Shown: piece after piece, positions 31,219 to 40,733 of the stretch
How the letters are laid out: the number at the start of each line of letters is the position of its first letter
How positions within the stretch are numbered: the first letter of the stretch is position 1
NCBI GenBank assembly: GCA_964447405.1
Contig: CAYUSP010000004.1
Span: forward strand, 248,001-312,000
Direction of reading: 5' to 3'
Length of the DNA: 64,000 bases
Source of the DNA: JALNZF01 sp964447405
GTDB taxonomy: Bacteria; Nitrospirota; UBA9217
Position numbers and translations under genes: made by a program
The notes under the pieces: model-generated
What the model was told of the DNA's origin: nothing
What the model saw: only the letters and a program-made list of their open reading frames with translations
Databases searched by the model: none

Positions 31219-31935
31219 CTACCTCCTCAGATAGGTTCTGTTCACGAACCCCAGAAACTCGATGGAGAACGAATCCATGCGCGTTGCCATGTCCTTGATC
31301 TTTTCCGCAAAGTAGTTGTACGCGATCACCGCGGGGATGGCCACGAAGAGCCCTCCCGAGGTGTTGATGAGCGCTTCGGCAAGGCCCGGCGCAAGCGCGC
31401 CGATGTCGCCCGAGCCCTTGAGCCCGATGGCGTAGAACGCGTCCATGATCCCCCAGACCGTGCCGAACAGCCCCAGCAGGGGGCCGACGGTGCCAGTCGT
31501 GCCCAGAAACGCCATGTAGCGCTCCATGTAGGTAATCTCGTCCTGCACCGTTATGGTCAGCGCGCGTTCGATTTCCTGGGTCACCAGCGCGCGGTCCTCG
31601 GCTTTCACTAAACCTTCAGGAAAGGACTTAATGATGGCATCCGTCTCCTTATGGCCTTCGAGAAAGAGCGTGGCAAGAGGGCTGTACTTTTTCGTTTCGG
31701 CGAAGCTCAGCAATTCCGGCACGTTCCTGTTTTTCCGGAATTCGGTGAGGAATGTCTGCGATTCCCGCTCGGCCCGACGCAGGAATTGATATTTAAGCAG
31801 GATCATGGCCCAGGAAATGACCGAGAAGATCAGGAGAAATCCCATGATCACCTTGCCCATCCATCCTGACTCCATGAACAATCCTACAATGCCCGGAGCC
31901 AGGCCGGGTGTAGCTGCTATTGCCAGTGTGAACAT
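31219..31935 (-). CDS. tolQ: TolQ/ExbB family proton-channel subunit
   Basis: 238 aa. Three transmembrane helices (about 22-45, 138-160, 185-208) with the MotA/TolQ/ExbB signature GTTGTVGPLLGLFGTVWGIMDAF and GLAEALINTSGGLFVAIPAVIAYN. Energises TolA with TolR. TTTGGAGG lies about 7 nt before ATG 31935, and it is the first gene of tolQRAB. The 227-nt gap upstream contains only dispersed 'atccgtgt' phrases. Confidence 0.95.
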   Translation of the reverse strand: MFTLAIAATPGLAPGIVGLFMESGWMGKVIMGFLLIFSVISWAMILLKYQFLRRAERESQTFLTEFRKNRNVPELLSFAETKKYSPLATLFLEGHKETDAIIKSFPEGLVKAEDRALVTQEIERALTITVQDEITYMERYMAFLGTTGTVGPLLGLFGTVWGIMDAFYAIGLKGSGDIGALAPGLAEALINTSGGLFVAIPAVIAYNYFAEKIKDMATRMDSFSIEFLGFVNRTYLRR

Positions 31936-32162
31936 TCAGAAACCTCCAAAATTGTTTTCATGCTAAACGAACCTTAGACACGGAAGAATCGGATTGAATG
32001 TATGATAAAAGCGGATACATATTCGCGCCGCTGTTCATAATGGCCTGTAACCCTGGTTGAGATGTATTCCCCGATAAAAATCTGATTATATCCGGTTCTT
32101 ATCCGTGTAAATCCGTGTCAAAATATGCCGTTTCTATGTTCCTAGGAAACTGTTTTGCGATT

Positions 32163-34094
32163 CTACAATTCCGCAATCACCTTCCCCATGTCCGCAACGT
32201 CATATCCACCCATTGCTGTGATCTGATCGCGAAATCCCCTGTCCTCGCGGATGATGCCAAGCAGAGCCCGCACCATCGGCAGTTCATGAAACTCCCGCGG
32301 GATCGCGAGGTCATAGCGTTCATTCGCAACAGAAATAAAGTCGAGGCCAAGGGCCTGGGCAGCGGAAAGCACCGCGAGGCCGGTGTCCGCGGCACCCGAA
32401 AGCACGGCGGCCGCCACTGCCATGTGGGTGAATTCCTCGTGATGATACCCTTTTACCGTGTTCGGGTCAATGTTCAATTTCTTCAGATACAAATCCGTAA
32501 GCAGCCGGGTGCCGGCGCCTGCCTGGCGGTTCACGAACACGATATCGGGCCGCTTCAGGTCCTCAAATCCCCGGACGTTCTTGGGATTTCCACGGGGCAC
32601 AATAAAGCCCTGTGTGCGGTAGACAAGATTAACGAGCATGATCTTTTTTTCCGGCAAAAGCTTCCTGATTGAACCGACGTTATACTCGCCCGTTTCCTCA
32701 TCCAGGAGATGGGTGCCAGCCAGGTGCGCCTCGCCGCGCTTCAGCGCAAGCAGTCCGCCCATGCTTCCTACATGGGCCGACGAAAGCGAAAACTCCGGAT
32801 GCTTTCTTTTTAAATAATTGCCGAGCACATCCAGCGCATTGTCATGCGAGCCGATGCAGACAAGCGTATTATCGATATCGCGGATGGAACGCAGCAACTC
32901 GACCGTTACGTCGTGGCCGGCTGCGATGCCTTCGCTCTGCGCCGGCACACGGATGATGCCGTCAGCGCGCACGAGCGACATGAGCGCGCCGGCTCCGCGT
33001 GTGACCGGCATGGCGATGAGGCTGCCTGACACGTTTCCGAGCTTGACACGGATGAATTCCTCCTGCCCGAGCGAGGAGGCGACCTGACGACTAAGCTTTG
33101 CTGTGATCGTGTCCGGCACCGGGAGCATCAGGCCGAGCAGTGTGTGGATCAGCGGCTTGACAAAAAGGTTGAAGGTGAGCGCGGCTGAGACCGGATACCC
33201 CGGGATGCCGATCACGGGTTTCCCCCGGACGATGGCGAGGATCACGGGTTTACCCGGTTTGATGGCCACGCCATGCACGATCACCGACCCAAGCTCCGCG
33301 AGCACGCTGGAGGTAAAGTCCTCACGCCCTGCGGATGAACCTGCATTGATCACAATCAAATCGGAATCCGCAAGCGCGTCCACGATGGTTTTCCTGAGAA
33401 ATTCGGCGTTGTCACTGACGATGGGCTTTCGCATCGCAAGGGCGCCGTACTCCTCTGCCATGGCCGAGAGCATTGTCGAGTTGAAATCAATGATGCCGCC
33501 CTTTTTCAATTCACTTCCTGGCTCAAGGAGCTCCGTTCCCGTGGGGATGACGGACACCACCGGTTGCCTCCGCACCATGACGCTCGTATGACCGCTCGCG
33601 ATCATGGCTGCCATGTCAACAGGGCGAATGAGATGGTTCTCGGAAATGATAAGCTCCGTGGCAACAATGTCCTCTCCCACGAGCCGCACATGCTGCCACG
33701 GCGTCGCCGGTTTCAGGATCTCGATCTCGGAATCCGAAACCTTCTCCACGTCTTCGATCATGATCACCGCATCGAAGCCATCAGGAATGGGATCGCCGGT
33801 GTCGATCGCAACAGCCTGCGCAGGAGCCGCAAGCCGCTTCGGCCTTGTCTCGCTTGCACCGAAGGTGTCGATGAACCGGACTGCGTAGCCATCCATGGCC
33901 GCTGAATGATAAAAGGGTGATGAGAGCTTCGCGATGACCGCCTCGGACGTGATCCTGCCGAGAGCGGCGCGAACAGGGATGACCTCGCCGGGAAGCGGCT
34001 TGCCAATGCCTGCGGATGTCAATGCGTCATGGTATTTTCTGATCGCATCAGCCAGAGGTTCGTTGGAGAGATATTTTTTTTGTTTGAAGACCAC
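32163..34094 (-). CDS. MoeA fused to a C-terminal periplasmic-binding-protein-like domain
   Basis: 643 aa. Residues about 1-400 are MoeA (molybdenum insertion into molybdopterin): SPFYHSAAMDGYAV, GDPIPDGFDAVIM, NAGSSAGREDF, IKPGKPVILA, GIPGYPVSA. Residues about 405-640 are a PBP_like domain as found in molybdate-responsive or biosynthetic fusions (LVCIGSHDNALDVLGNYLK, HVGSMGGLLALKRGEAHLAG, NRQAGAGTRLLTDLYL). The PBP-like part may bind molybdate, tungstate or a pterin ligand. Follows a stand-alone MoeA 117 nt upstream. Confidence 0.9.
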   Translation of the reverse strand: MVFKQKKYLSNEPLADAIRKYHDALTSAGIGKPLPGEVIPVRAALGRITSEAVIAKLSSPFYHSAAMDGYAVRFIDTFGASETRPKRLAAPAQAVAIDTGDPIPDGFDAVIMIEDVEKVSDSEIEILKPATPWQHVRLVGEDIVATELIISENHLIRPVDMAAMIASGHTSVMVRRQPVVSVIPTGTELLEPGSELKKGGIIDFNSTMLSAMAEEYGALAMRKPIVSDNAEFLRKTIVDALADSDLIVINAGSSAGREDFTSSVLAELGSVIVHGVAIKPGKPVILAIVRGKPVIGIPGYPVSAALTFNLFVKPLIHTLLGLMLPVPDTITAKLSRQVASSLGQEEFIRVKLGNVSGSLIAMPVTRGAGALMSLVRADGIIRVPAQSEGIAAGHDVTVELLRSIRDIDNTLVCIGSHDNALDVLGNYLKRKHPEFSLSSAHVGSMGGLLALKRGEAHLAGTHLLDEETGEYNVGSIRKLLPEKKIMLVNLVYRTQGFIVPRGNPKNVRGFEDLKRPDIVFVNRQAGAGTRLLTDLYLKKLNIDPNTVKGYHHEEFTHMAVAAAVLSGAADTGLAVLSAAQALGLDFISVANERYDLAIPREFHELPMVRALLGIIREDRGFRDQITAMGGYDVADMGKVIAEL

Positions 34095-34211
34095 GGGATT
34101 CGCTCACCTCAACTTGTGCCGCGTGCTGCTGCAGTGACCACCTGTTCGAGGTTTTCTCGCTGTGTATTTTTGCTTCGCCTGAGATATGACTTTTTTCAAT
34201 CCGATCACTGC

Positions 34212-35492
34212 TCAGAAAAGGCGTACTTCCACTTCCTCGCCCGCTTCAATCCCGATCATGTTCATCGGAACCACAACAGTACCCGCTGCCTTCACCAGTG
34301 TGCTGATAAGCCCCGAGGCTCCGAATACCGGACGCGCCCAGAGGCCGTCGTCCTTTTTCTCCAGCATGACCCGTACATGGTCCTCGCGCCCGGGATTGGA
34401 CGAGATGCTCCTCGCGAGACGGGCTTTAACGATCCGGGACAGCGCTATACCTGCAAGCGCGGGATCGGGCACTTCTCCAGTCATGCGAAGAATGATGGGT
34501 TTTGCGAACAATTCGAAACAGATGTTGACTGCCGCGGGGTGGCCGGGCAGGCCGAAAACCGGAACCTGGCTCCTGGTGGTTTGGACAATGCCGATAATAA
34601 GCGGCTTACCCGGTTTGATCGCCACGCCGTGCACCAGCACACCGGGACTGCCTGTGTCATTGATCACCTTTGCGGACAGGTCTGCGGTGCCCACGGAGCT
34701 GCCGCCGGTCATGAGCACGACCCTGCATGTTCTGACAGCATCGTCGAGCGTCTTCTTGAGATGGTCATATTCATCGCGGATGATGCCCATCTTGATTGCT
34801 TCGCCTCCTGCGAGCGAGATCAGGCCTTCGAGATTGTATGAATTGGTGTCGCGTATTTGGCCAGGCCCGGGGACCGTGTCCGCGGGCACGATCTCGTTTC
34901 CCGTGGAAATGATGGCGACCTTCGGCCTCTCATAGACCGTGACGCGGGTGATGCCAACGCCGGCCATCGCGGCCATGTCCTGCGGCCTGATCCTCTGGCC
35001 CCGGTTTAGTACAGCCCCGCCCTTTTTGATATCGTCTCCGGTCTGTATGACATTCTCAAGCGGAGCAACTGACTTGACCACCTCGATGCTCCCCGCGTCC
35101 ACGGGCTGCGTCTGTTCGAACATGACGATCGCGTCAGCTCCAATGGGAAGCGCGCCGCCTGTCGCGATCTTCATGGCTTCGCCTTTTGACAGGGCCCGCT
35201 CAGGCATCGTTCCCATGAGGATGTCGCCGACAATGGAGAGCAGCGCGGGTCGCGACTCGGCGGCGCCAAACGTGTCAGCGCTGCGCACTACGTATCCGTC
35301 CATGGTGGAACGGTCGAAATCGGGAAGGTCAACTGAAGAGATGATGTCTTGGGCAAGAACGCGCCCCAGTGCGTTGCTGATGGAGATGTCTTCTACAGAA
35401 AGTGCAGGGAAAATAAGGGCGTGCTCAAGTATCTTGAAGGCTTCCTCGCGGGAAACGACGCCGCTTCTGCCGAGCATGTCTTTGAGGGTCAT
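34212..35492 (-). CDS. moeA: Molybdopterin molybdenumtransferase MoeA
   Basis: 426 aa, normal length. Domains I-IV of MoeA with DFDRSTMDGYVVRS, GALPIGADAIVMFEQ, MTGGSSVGTADLSAKV, IKPGKPLIIG and GLPGHPAAV. Inserts Mo (or W) into adenylylated molybdopterin. Two different MoeA proteins in tandem is a pattern seen in organisms using both Mo and W enzymes; which metal each serves cannot be told. It lies 52 nt after the thioredoxin-reductase-like gene on the same strand. Confidence 0.93.
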   Translation of the reverse strand: MTLKDMLGRSGVVSREEAFKILEHALIFPALSVEDISISNALGRVLAQDIISSVDLPDFDRSTMDGYVVRSADTFGAAESRPALLSIVGDILMGTMPERALSKGEAMKIATGGALPIGADAIVMFEQTQPVDAGSIEVVKSVAPLENVIQTGDDIKKGGAVLNRGQRIRPQDMAAMAGVGITRVTVYERPKVAIISTGNEIVPADTVPGPGQIRDTNSYNLEGLISLAGGEAIKMGIIRDEYDHLKKTLDDAVRTCRVVLMTGGSSVGTADLSAKVINDTGSPGVLVHGVAIKPGKPLIIGIVQTTRSQVPVFGLPGHPAAVNICFELFAKPIILRMTGEVPDPALAGIALSRIVKARLARSISSNPGREDHVRVMLEKKDDGLWARPVFGASGLISTLVKAAGTVVVPMNMIGIEAGEEVEVRLF

Positions 35493-35544
35493 GATGTCCG
35501 CTCCGCTTCAACCGGACCCTGGACCCCGGCCCCTGGACCCAGCA

Positions 35545-36480
35545 CTATTGCTTCCCTTCCACCTTCTGCTTTATCTTGCGGACAAAGGACGCAGCCCGCA
35601 TGCCAGCGACGGAGCCTTCGCCGGCCGCGGCCACGATCTGCATGCCGCCGCACGTGCAGTCTCCAGCGGCAAAAACGCCATCAAGATTCATCCGCTGGTG
35701 CTTGTCAACGATAAGGCACCCGCGGTCATCGGTCAGACCACCGGCTTTCAGTATCAGCTGAGAGATGGGAGTTGAGCCCATGGCAATAAAAACACCTTCA
35801 AGGGGCAGCACTTTTTCCGCGCCGTCCTGAGTAATCTTCAGCCCCGTGACTAGTTCATCTCCCACGACCGCGTGGATCTTCGCCACAGGAAGTATCTCCA
35901 CATTTGGCTTGGACCGAAGTCGGGCAAGCACCGCATTCACCATGTCGAGTTCTTTGTGAGGCACTATGGTTACTTTCTCAGCAAGATCCGCCAGGTGGAG
36001 CGCCTCCTCGGCTGCCTCGTTATCTGATCCGACCACGGCGACCTTCCGCCCTTTAAAGAAATTGCCGTCGCAGGTCGCACAGTAGGATACACCCTTGCCG
36101 AGGAACTCCTTGGCCCCGGGCACTTCGAGCTTTTTCCGGGCAACGCCTATCGCGATGATGACTGAATGACCTTCGTACACTTCGTCGCGCGTACGGACGC
36201 GTTTGAGTTCACCCTTTAGTTCCATATCCACTACCTCGACCGGATACACAATCGTGGCGCCGAACTTCTCAGCCTGTTTTGCCATGATCTGGGTGAGGTC
36301 CATACCATTGATGGTCTCGTACCCGGGATAATTCTCGATATGGGCGATCTTGGCGGTATATCCCCCGACAAAATCCTTTTCGAGCAAAACGCACTTCTGG
36401 CCGGCCCTGCCCAGATAGATCGCGGCAGTAAGACCCGCGGGGCCGGAGCCTATGATGATCACGTCAAAAAACTGCGCCAT
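35545..36480 (-). CDS. Thioredoxin reductase-like FAD/disulfide oxidoreductase
   Basis: 311 aa. FAD motif GSGPAG (about 10-15), redox pair CATC (about 138), second Rossmann motif VVGSDNEAAEEA, and C-terminal FAD motif GVFAAGDCTCGG. The NADPH-specific HRRxxxR of classical TrxB is absent (VPHKELDMV instead), so it may use NADH or ferredoxin, or have another dithiol partner. Start ATG 36480 with GGAGGT 7 nt upstream; the longer frame is rejected. Same strand as the moeA genes. Confidence 0.87.
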   Translation of the reverse strand: MAQFFDVIIIGSGPAGLTAAIYLGRAGQKCVLLEKDFVGGYTAKIAHIENYPGYETINGMDLTQIMAKQAEKFGATIVYPVEVVDMELKGELKRVRTRDEVYEGHSVIIAIGVARKKLEVPGAKEFLGKGVSYCATCDGNFFKGRKVAVVGSDNEAAEEALHLADLAEKVTIVPHKELDMVNAVLARLRSKPNVEILPVAKIHAVVGDELVTGLKITQDGAEKVLPLEGVFIAMGSTPISQLILKAGGLTDDRGCLIVDKHQRMNLDGVFAAGDCTCGGMQIVAAAGEGSVAGMRAASFVRKIKQKVEGKQ

Positions 36481-36646
36481 GGACGCACCTCCTTCAATAT
36501 CCTGATGTTGTGTCATTGTAGCCGACAGGCATGGACAAGTCAACTCTGTTGAGGTGCATCCTTCTTGATTTTATCCGGCGTATCTGTTAAGGTTAAACCA
36601 TATCGGGATGCATCCCGATTGCGGTGGTAAGGGGCGGAAACGGCGA

Positions 36647-37369
36647 ATGCAGGACAATAGACGACACAAAAGATTCAAGCTGAGCCTTACGGAAGTCCAC
36701 GGCAAGATGGTGCTTGCTCACAAGGTGGACATCATTGATATCAGCCTTGGCGGAGTTGCGTTGAAGGCGGACCGGCGTTTGAACATCGGCAATGAATACA
36801 TGATCACCCTGGGAGACGGGGGCAAAAGCATTGTCGTGCGGAGCGTCGTTGTCCGGTCCGCGCTGAGCGGATTCGAAGACAATGAAAAGGGTGAGCGTGT
36901 TCCCTTGTATACTGCCGGCATGCTCTTCAAGGAGGGCTCGGCGGACAAGATCGGCGTTTTCTTAAAGACCATCTCCCACGACCTCAAAGAAGATATCCCG
37001 ACGATGGTCAACCGGAGGATGGAGGTGAGGTTCCAGATCATGACCCCGGGTGAACAGGTGCTGAGCTTCCCTTCCCAGTTCACCGTGAAGGACATCAGTC
37101 TCAGCGGGATGCTCATGCGGACGCAGCAGAACCTCGAGATCGGCAGCATCATCCCGATGGGGCTCTCGCTCAATGCGGATAATCACGTGGAATTTCATGG
37201 AAGGATAGCGTCCTGCCGTCTGACCGAGGAGAATGACGAATCGTACTTTGAGATCGGAGTGGAATTCACCGACCTGAAGGAACAATACCGGGCGCTGATA
37301 TCAGCATTCGTCGATTACCTGGTCGCGCTGGAGGTAAACAACTCCGGGAAAAAACACGGTACTGCCTGA
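36647..37369 (+). CDS. Tandem PilZ-domain protein (putative c-di-GMP receptor)
   Basis: 240 aa with two PilZ-like domains. The first (about 4-110) has RxxxR in RRHKR and DISLGG; the second (about 122-230) has RMEVR and DISLSG. Both c-di-GMP-binding motifs (RxxxR and D/NxSxxG) look complete, so two ligand sites are possible. The start at ATG 36647 (MQDNRRHKRF) fits PilZ proteins; its ribosome site is weak. A perfect palindrome ATCGGGAT-GC-ATCCCGAT (36602-36619) lies just upstream. Diverges from the FAD and TrxR genes. Output pathway unknown. Confidence 0.85.
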   Translation: MQDNRRHKRFKLSLTEVHGKMVLAHKVDIIDISLGGVALKADRRLNIGNEYMITLGDGGKSIVVRSVVVRSALSGFEDNEKGERVPLYTAGMLFKEGSADKIGVFLKTISHDLKEDIPTMVNRRMEVRFQIMTPGEQVLSFPSQFTVKDISLSGMLMRTQQNLEIGSIIPMGLSLNADNHVEFHGRIASCRLTEENDESYFEIGVEFTDLKEQYRALISAFVDYLVALEVNNSGKKHGTA

Positions 37370-37433
37370 AAAAGACGAATTACGGTTGAGTGTTCTCTGC
37401 CCGAACAAGCAACTATTTTTAAACATCAAACGT

Positions 37434-38813
37434 TCATCTCCCCAGGATCTCTCTCGCCGCGACCACACCCGATATCGAAGCCTGGATCAGCCCACGGGTA
37501 ACTCCCGCTCCGTCACCGATTGCGAACAGGTTCCTGATCCCGGTCTCAAGGCCGTTGGTCAACTTCAGTTTCACGGAATAGAACTTCACTTCCACGCCAT
37601 AAAGCAGGGTGTCCCCGGAATTCACGCCCGGCGCGACATTGTCCAGCGCCTCGAGCATCTCCGTTATATTATGCAGGTGTCGGTAGGGAAGGACAAAGCT
37701 CAGGTCCCCGGGAGTCGCGTCCTCAAGGGTCGGCCTCACCGTGCCATCCGCGATGCGCAGAGCCGTGGATCGCCTTCCCATTTTCAGGTCTCCGAGGCGC
37801 TGCACCATGACGCCACCTCCCAGCAGGTTCGCCAGTCCGGCAATGTACTTGCCGTACGTGATCGGTTCGTCAAAGGGCTCGGTGAAGTCCGTGCTCACCA
37901 GCAGCGCGAAGTTCGTATTGTCCGTGGTCCTGCTCCGGTAGCTGTGCCCGTTCACGCTGTAGATGCCCTCGCTGTGCTCCTTGACCACTTCACCGTAAGG
38001 ATTCATACAGAACGTCCGCACCCGGTCCCGAAATCGTTTCGTGTAGTAGATAAACTTCCCCTCGTAGGCAATGTCGGTTATGTCCTTCATGATATGCGCA
38101 GGCAGTTCGACCCGTACCCCGATGTCCACGGGATTCTTCTGCACCACCAGGCCAAGGCGCCTGGCCTCCCCGGACAACCAGGCTGATCCCTCCCTGCCTG
38201 CGGCGGCAATGACATAGCGGGAATTGATAACGTTTCCATCCTCCATGGCAACGCCGGTAACGCACCCGTTGCTCGTCAGGATGCTCTTAACAGGTACATC
38301 GAACAGAACATCGACTTTTCCTTCGAGATACTTCCGGATCGCGATGAGCACCTCTTTGCACAGGTCCGTGCCGATATGTCTTATCCGCGCGGGTATGAGC
38401 TCAAGATTGTAGCCGGCCGACTTCCTCTTGAGCCGCGACAGCGCTTCCGTATCCTCGCCATGAACCTTTCCTCCGGCGCCGAATGACTGATACAGGGAAT
38501 CGACATATTCGATAAAGGACGCCAGGTCCTCGTCCGACAGATACTCTTTGAGCCTTCCGCCGAACTCGGGAGTAAGCGTAAGCTTGCCGTCGCTGTAGGC
38601 TCCCGCGCCGCCCCATCCGCACAGAATGCCGCAAAGGTCACACTGGGCGCACTGCACATCCGCCGCGACCATAGGGCACGATCGCGCTTGAATGTCGCTG
38701 CCCTTCTCGATCACGAGGATCTTGAGGCCGTTTTTCTTGACGAGTTCCAGCGCCGCGAATATTCCCGCGGGGCCGGCGCCGATTATGATGACGTCGTAGG
38801 AGGATGTTGTCAT
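37434..38813 (-). CDS. FAD-dependent oxidoreductase (COG2509-type)
   Basis: 459 aa. N-terminal FAD motif GAGPAGIFAALELVKK (9-24), a Cys-rich stretch CAQCDLCGILCGWGGAG (about 56-72) and C-terminal GDGAGVTRGLIQASISG that closes the FAD site. Belongs to the uncharacterised FAD-dependent dehydrogenases related to aromatic-ring or halogenase-like flavoproteins. The Cys-rich segment is a family feature and could bind Fe-S. Stand-alone gene; the ribosome site is weak. Substrate unknown. Confidence 0.82.
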   Translation of the reverse strand: MTTSSYDVIIIGAGPAGIFAALELVKKNGLKILVIEKGSDIQARSCPMVAADVQCAQCDLCGILCGWGGAGAYSDGKLTLTPEFGGRLKEYLSDEDLASFIEYVDSLYQSFGAGGKVHGEDTEALSRLKRKSAGYNLELIPARIRHIGTDLCKEVLIAIRKYLEGKVDVLFDVPVKSILTSNGCVTGVAMEDGNVINSRYVIAAAGREGSAWLSGEARRLGLVVQKNPVDIGVRVELPAHIMKDITDIAYEGKFIYYTKRFRDRVRTFCMNPYGEVVKEHSEGIYSVNGHSYRSRTTDNTNFALLVSTDFTEPFDEPITYGKYIAGLANLLGGGVMVQRLGDLKMGRRSTALRIADGTVRPTLEDATPGDLSFVLPYRHLHNITEMLEALDNVAPGVNSGDTLLYGVEVKFYSVKLKLTNGLETGIRNLFAIGDGAGVTRGLIQASISGVVAAREILGR

Positions 38814-39014
38814 AGTTCGGAGTTCAGGGTACCGGATTCAGCGTTCAGTTCCGCAGGGCAGGCAGGATTTCGAACCCGCCAAAGGCACAGCCAGAACCGC
38901 ACCAATTGTGCCCATGTCATAATTCCCAGGATGAAGTACTATCCTATTCTATCGTAATGCACCTGATAGTCAAGCTGGATGAGGAGGACAGCGGATTATG
39001 CTGGTTTCATTCAT

Positions 39015-39042
39015 TTGACAAATGCTGGCGCCGTGGTATAGT
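39015..39042 (+). promoter_or_regulatory. Sigma70-type promoter of the Rieske-cytochrome b operon
   Basis: -35 TTGACA (39015-39020, consensus), 16-nt spacer, -10 TATAGT (39037-39042). Start would be near 39049, only about 10 nt before the ATG at 39059, so the leader is very short. Confidence 0.6.
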
Positions 39043-39058
39043 CTTTACTAAGAGACCT

Positions 39059-39472
39059 ATGACAAACCGACGCGCTTTTTTACAAAAGATAATCACGTTC
39101 CTGGGGCTGACGACTCTTGCCTCGTTCCTGTACCCCCTTTATAAGTATTTCTCACCCCCGGCCGCTGTAACAGGAGCACTACAGTTCGTGCTCAGCAAAA
39201 AAGAACTCCCCATTGGAGAAGCGAAGGACATCGTCTTCAACAACATCCCTTGCGTGGTCATCAACAGGCCTGACAAAGGGTATGTTGCTCTTTCCCGGGT
39301 CTGCACCCATCTCGGGTGTCTTGTTGATTATCAAAAAGACAAAAAGAGGATGCTCTGTCCCTGCCATGCCGGGACGTATGACCTTTCGGGAAACGTGACC
39401 TTCGGACCTCCTCCGAAGCCCTTGCAGCAGTTTCCGATCAAGGTCGAAGGAGACTCGATCATTATCGGATAG
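39059..39472 (+). CDS. Rieske [2Fe-2S] protein
   Basis: 137 aa. N-terminal Arg-Arg then a single hydrophobic helix (about 10-28), typical of Tat-inserted, membrane-anchored Rieske subunits. The two cluster motifs are CTHLGC (about 86-91) and CPCHAG (about 105-110). It would pass electrons from quinol at the Qo site of the cytochrome b encoded next. Start at ATG 39059 follows the promoter closely; the longer frame lacks a signal region. 169 nt precede cytochrome b. Confidence 0.93.
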   Translation: MTNRRAFLQKIITFLGLTTLASFLYPLYKYFSPPAAVTGALQFVLSKKELPIGEAKDIVFNNIPCVVINRPDKGYVALSRVCTHLGCLVDYQKDKKRMLCPCHAGTYDLSGNVTFGPPPKPLQQFPIKVEGDSIIIG

Positions 39473-39641
39473 CGATATACACCTTGAAAAGGACCTTTGA
39501 CACGGATCAAATCCGATAAAGGCTATGATAAGGTCGGATAAATCAAAATTAGTAATCATGCTTTTTCATACTTTTAAATCCGCTTTTATCAGTGTCAAAG
39601 AATTTTGAGGTTCGCGTGAAGTCGTGGCAGAGGGCAATTCC

Positions 39642-40733
39642 ATGTGGAACAAAGTTAAAAACTGGATAGAGGTCAGGATCGGGCTCGAAGAACTCGTGAG
39701 GACCCAGCTCACGGAATACCTGGTCCCGAAGAACATCAACCTTTTCGCTACCCTCGGATTCGTCGCGCTCGCGGGATTCGTCGTCCAGATCGCTACGGGC
39801 ATTCTCCTGCTCACCGCTTACGTCCCCCACCCTGACCATGCCTTCAAGAGCGTCCAGAACATCATGGTGACGTTGCCCTACGGCTGGCTTTTCAGGCAGA
39901 TGCACGTGGTGGGAAGCAACCTTATCGTGATCGCGATCGGGTGCCACATGCTCTCGGTCTTCTTCCTGAACAGCTACAAAAAACCAAGGGAACTGACCTG
40001 GTTTGCGGGAGCCTCCATGCTGCTCATCACGCTGGCCTTCTGTCTGAGCGGCTACCTCCTGCCCTGGAGCCAGCTTTCTTATTGGGCCACGACGATCGTG
40101 ACAAATATTCCCTCCGCAATTCCGTATATCGGCTCGTTCACCGTGACCTTCCTGCAGGGAGGGCCGAACGTGTCCGGGGTCACGCTCGGAAGGTTCTTCG
40201 CTCTTCATGTGGCGGTCCTGCCGGCCCTGCTCCTGGCGCTCGTGGGCCTCCACCTTTTTCTCGTCAGGAGGATCGGGATCTCCTCCCCTCCTTTCGGAAG
40301 AGCCAAAGAACCTCAACCCTGGACCGCATTCAGGCATGAGGACCATCCGGGCGGCTATCCGTTCTTTCCGCACTTCGTATTGAAGGAAGCATATATGGTC
40401 CTGGCCTTTTTCGCGTTGATGTTTTTCATCATCACCTTTGCTCCTACCCTCTTCCTGCCTGAGGACGCGAACATCCCGGCGGACCCGTTCAAAACTCCCT
40501 CACATATCAAGCCGGAATGGTATTTTCTCGCCCCCTATCAAATGCTGAAACTGGTCCCGAACAAATTCGTGGGCATCAGTTTGCAATCCATCATGGTCAC
40601 GCTGTTCCTGCTCTGGCCGTTCCTGGACAGTAAAAAAGAGGACAACCTGCTGAAGCGGCGCGCCCTGTTCGCCTTATTCATAGCCACGTTCATCGGATGG
40701 GTGGTTCTTACGATATGGGGAAAATATTCATGA
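39642..40733 (+). CDS. Cytochrome b (b6/subunit IV-type, fused) of a quinol:cytochrome c oxidoreductase
   Basis: 363 aa with about eight membrane helices. First heme-ligand pair H-x13-H (RQMH...GCH), second pair H-x14-H (ALH...GLH); the 14-residue spacing of the second pair is the b6f-type arrangement. The Qo motif PEWYF is present in the C-terminal half, so b6 and subunit IV are fused in one chain. Oxidises quinol with the Rieske protein. ATG 39642 has GAGGG about 8 nt upstream; an in-frame GTG six codons earlier is rejected. Stop overlaps the next gene by ATGA. Confidence 0.95.
   Translation: MWNKVKNWIEVRIGLEELVRTQLTEYLVPKNINLFATLGFVALAGFVVQIATGILLLTAYVPHPDHAFKSVQNIMVTLPYGWLFRQMHVVGSNLIVIAIGCHMLSVFFLNSYKKPRELTWFAGASMLLITLAFCLSGYLLPWSQLSYWATTIVTNIPSAIPYIGSFTVTFLQGGPNVSGVTLGRFFALHVAVLPALLLALVGLHLFLVRRIGISSPPFGRAKEPQPWTAFRHEDHPGGYPFFPHFVLKEAYMVLAFFALMFFIITFAPTLFLPEDANIPADPFKTPSHIKPEWYFLAPYQMLKLVPNKFVGISLQSIMVTLFLLWPFLDSKKEDNLLKRRALFALFIATFIGWVVLTIWGKYS

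Noticed and set aside
37386..38186. 266-codon plus frame
   Set aside because: Antisense to the FAD oxidoreductase; no domain or ribosome site.
39549..40373. 274-codon minus frame
   Set aside because: Antisense to cytochrome b; low-complexity charged composition typical of a shadow frame.
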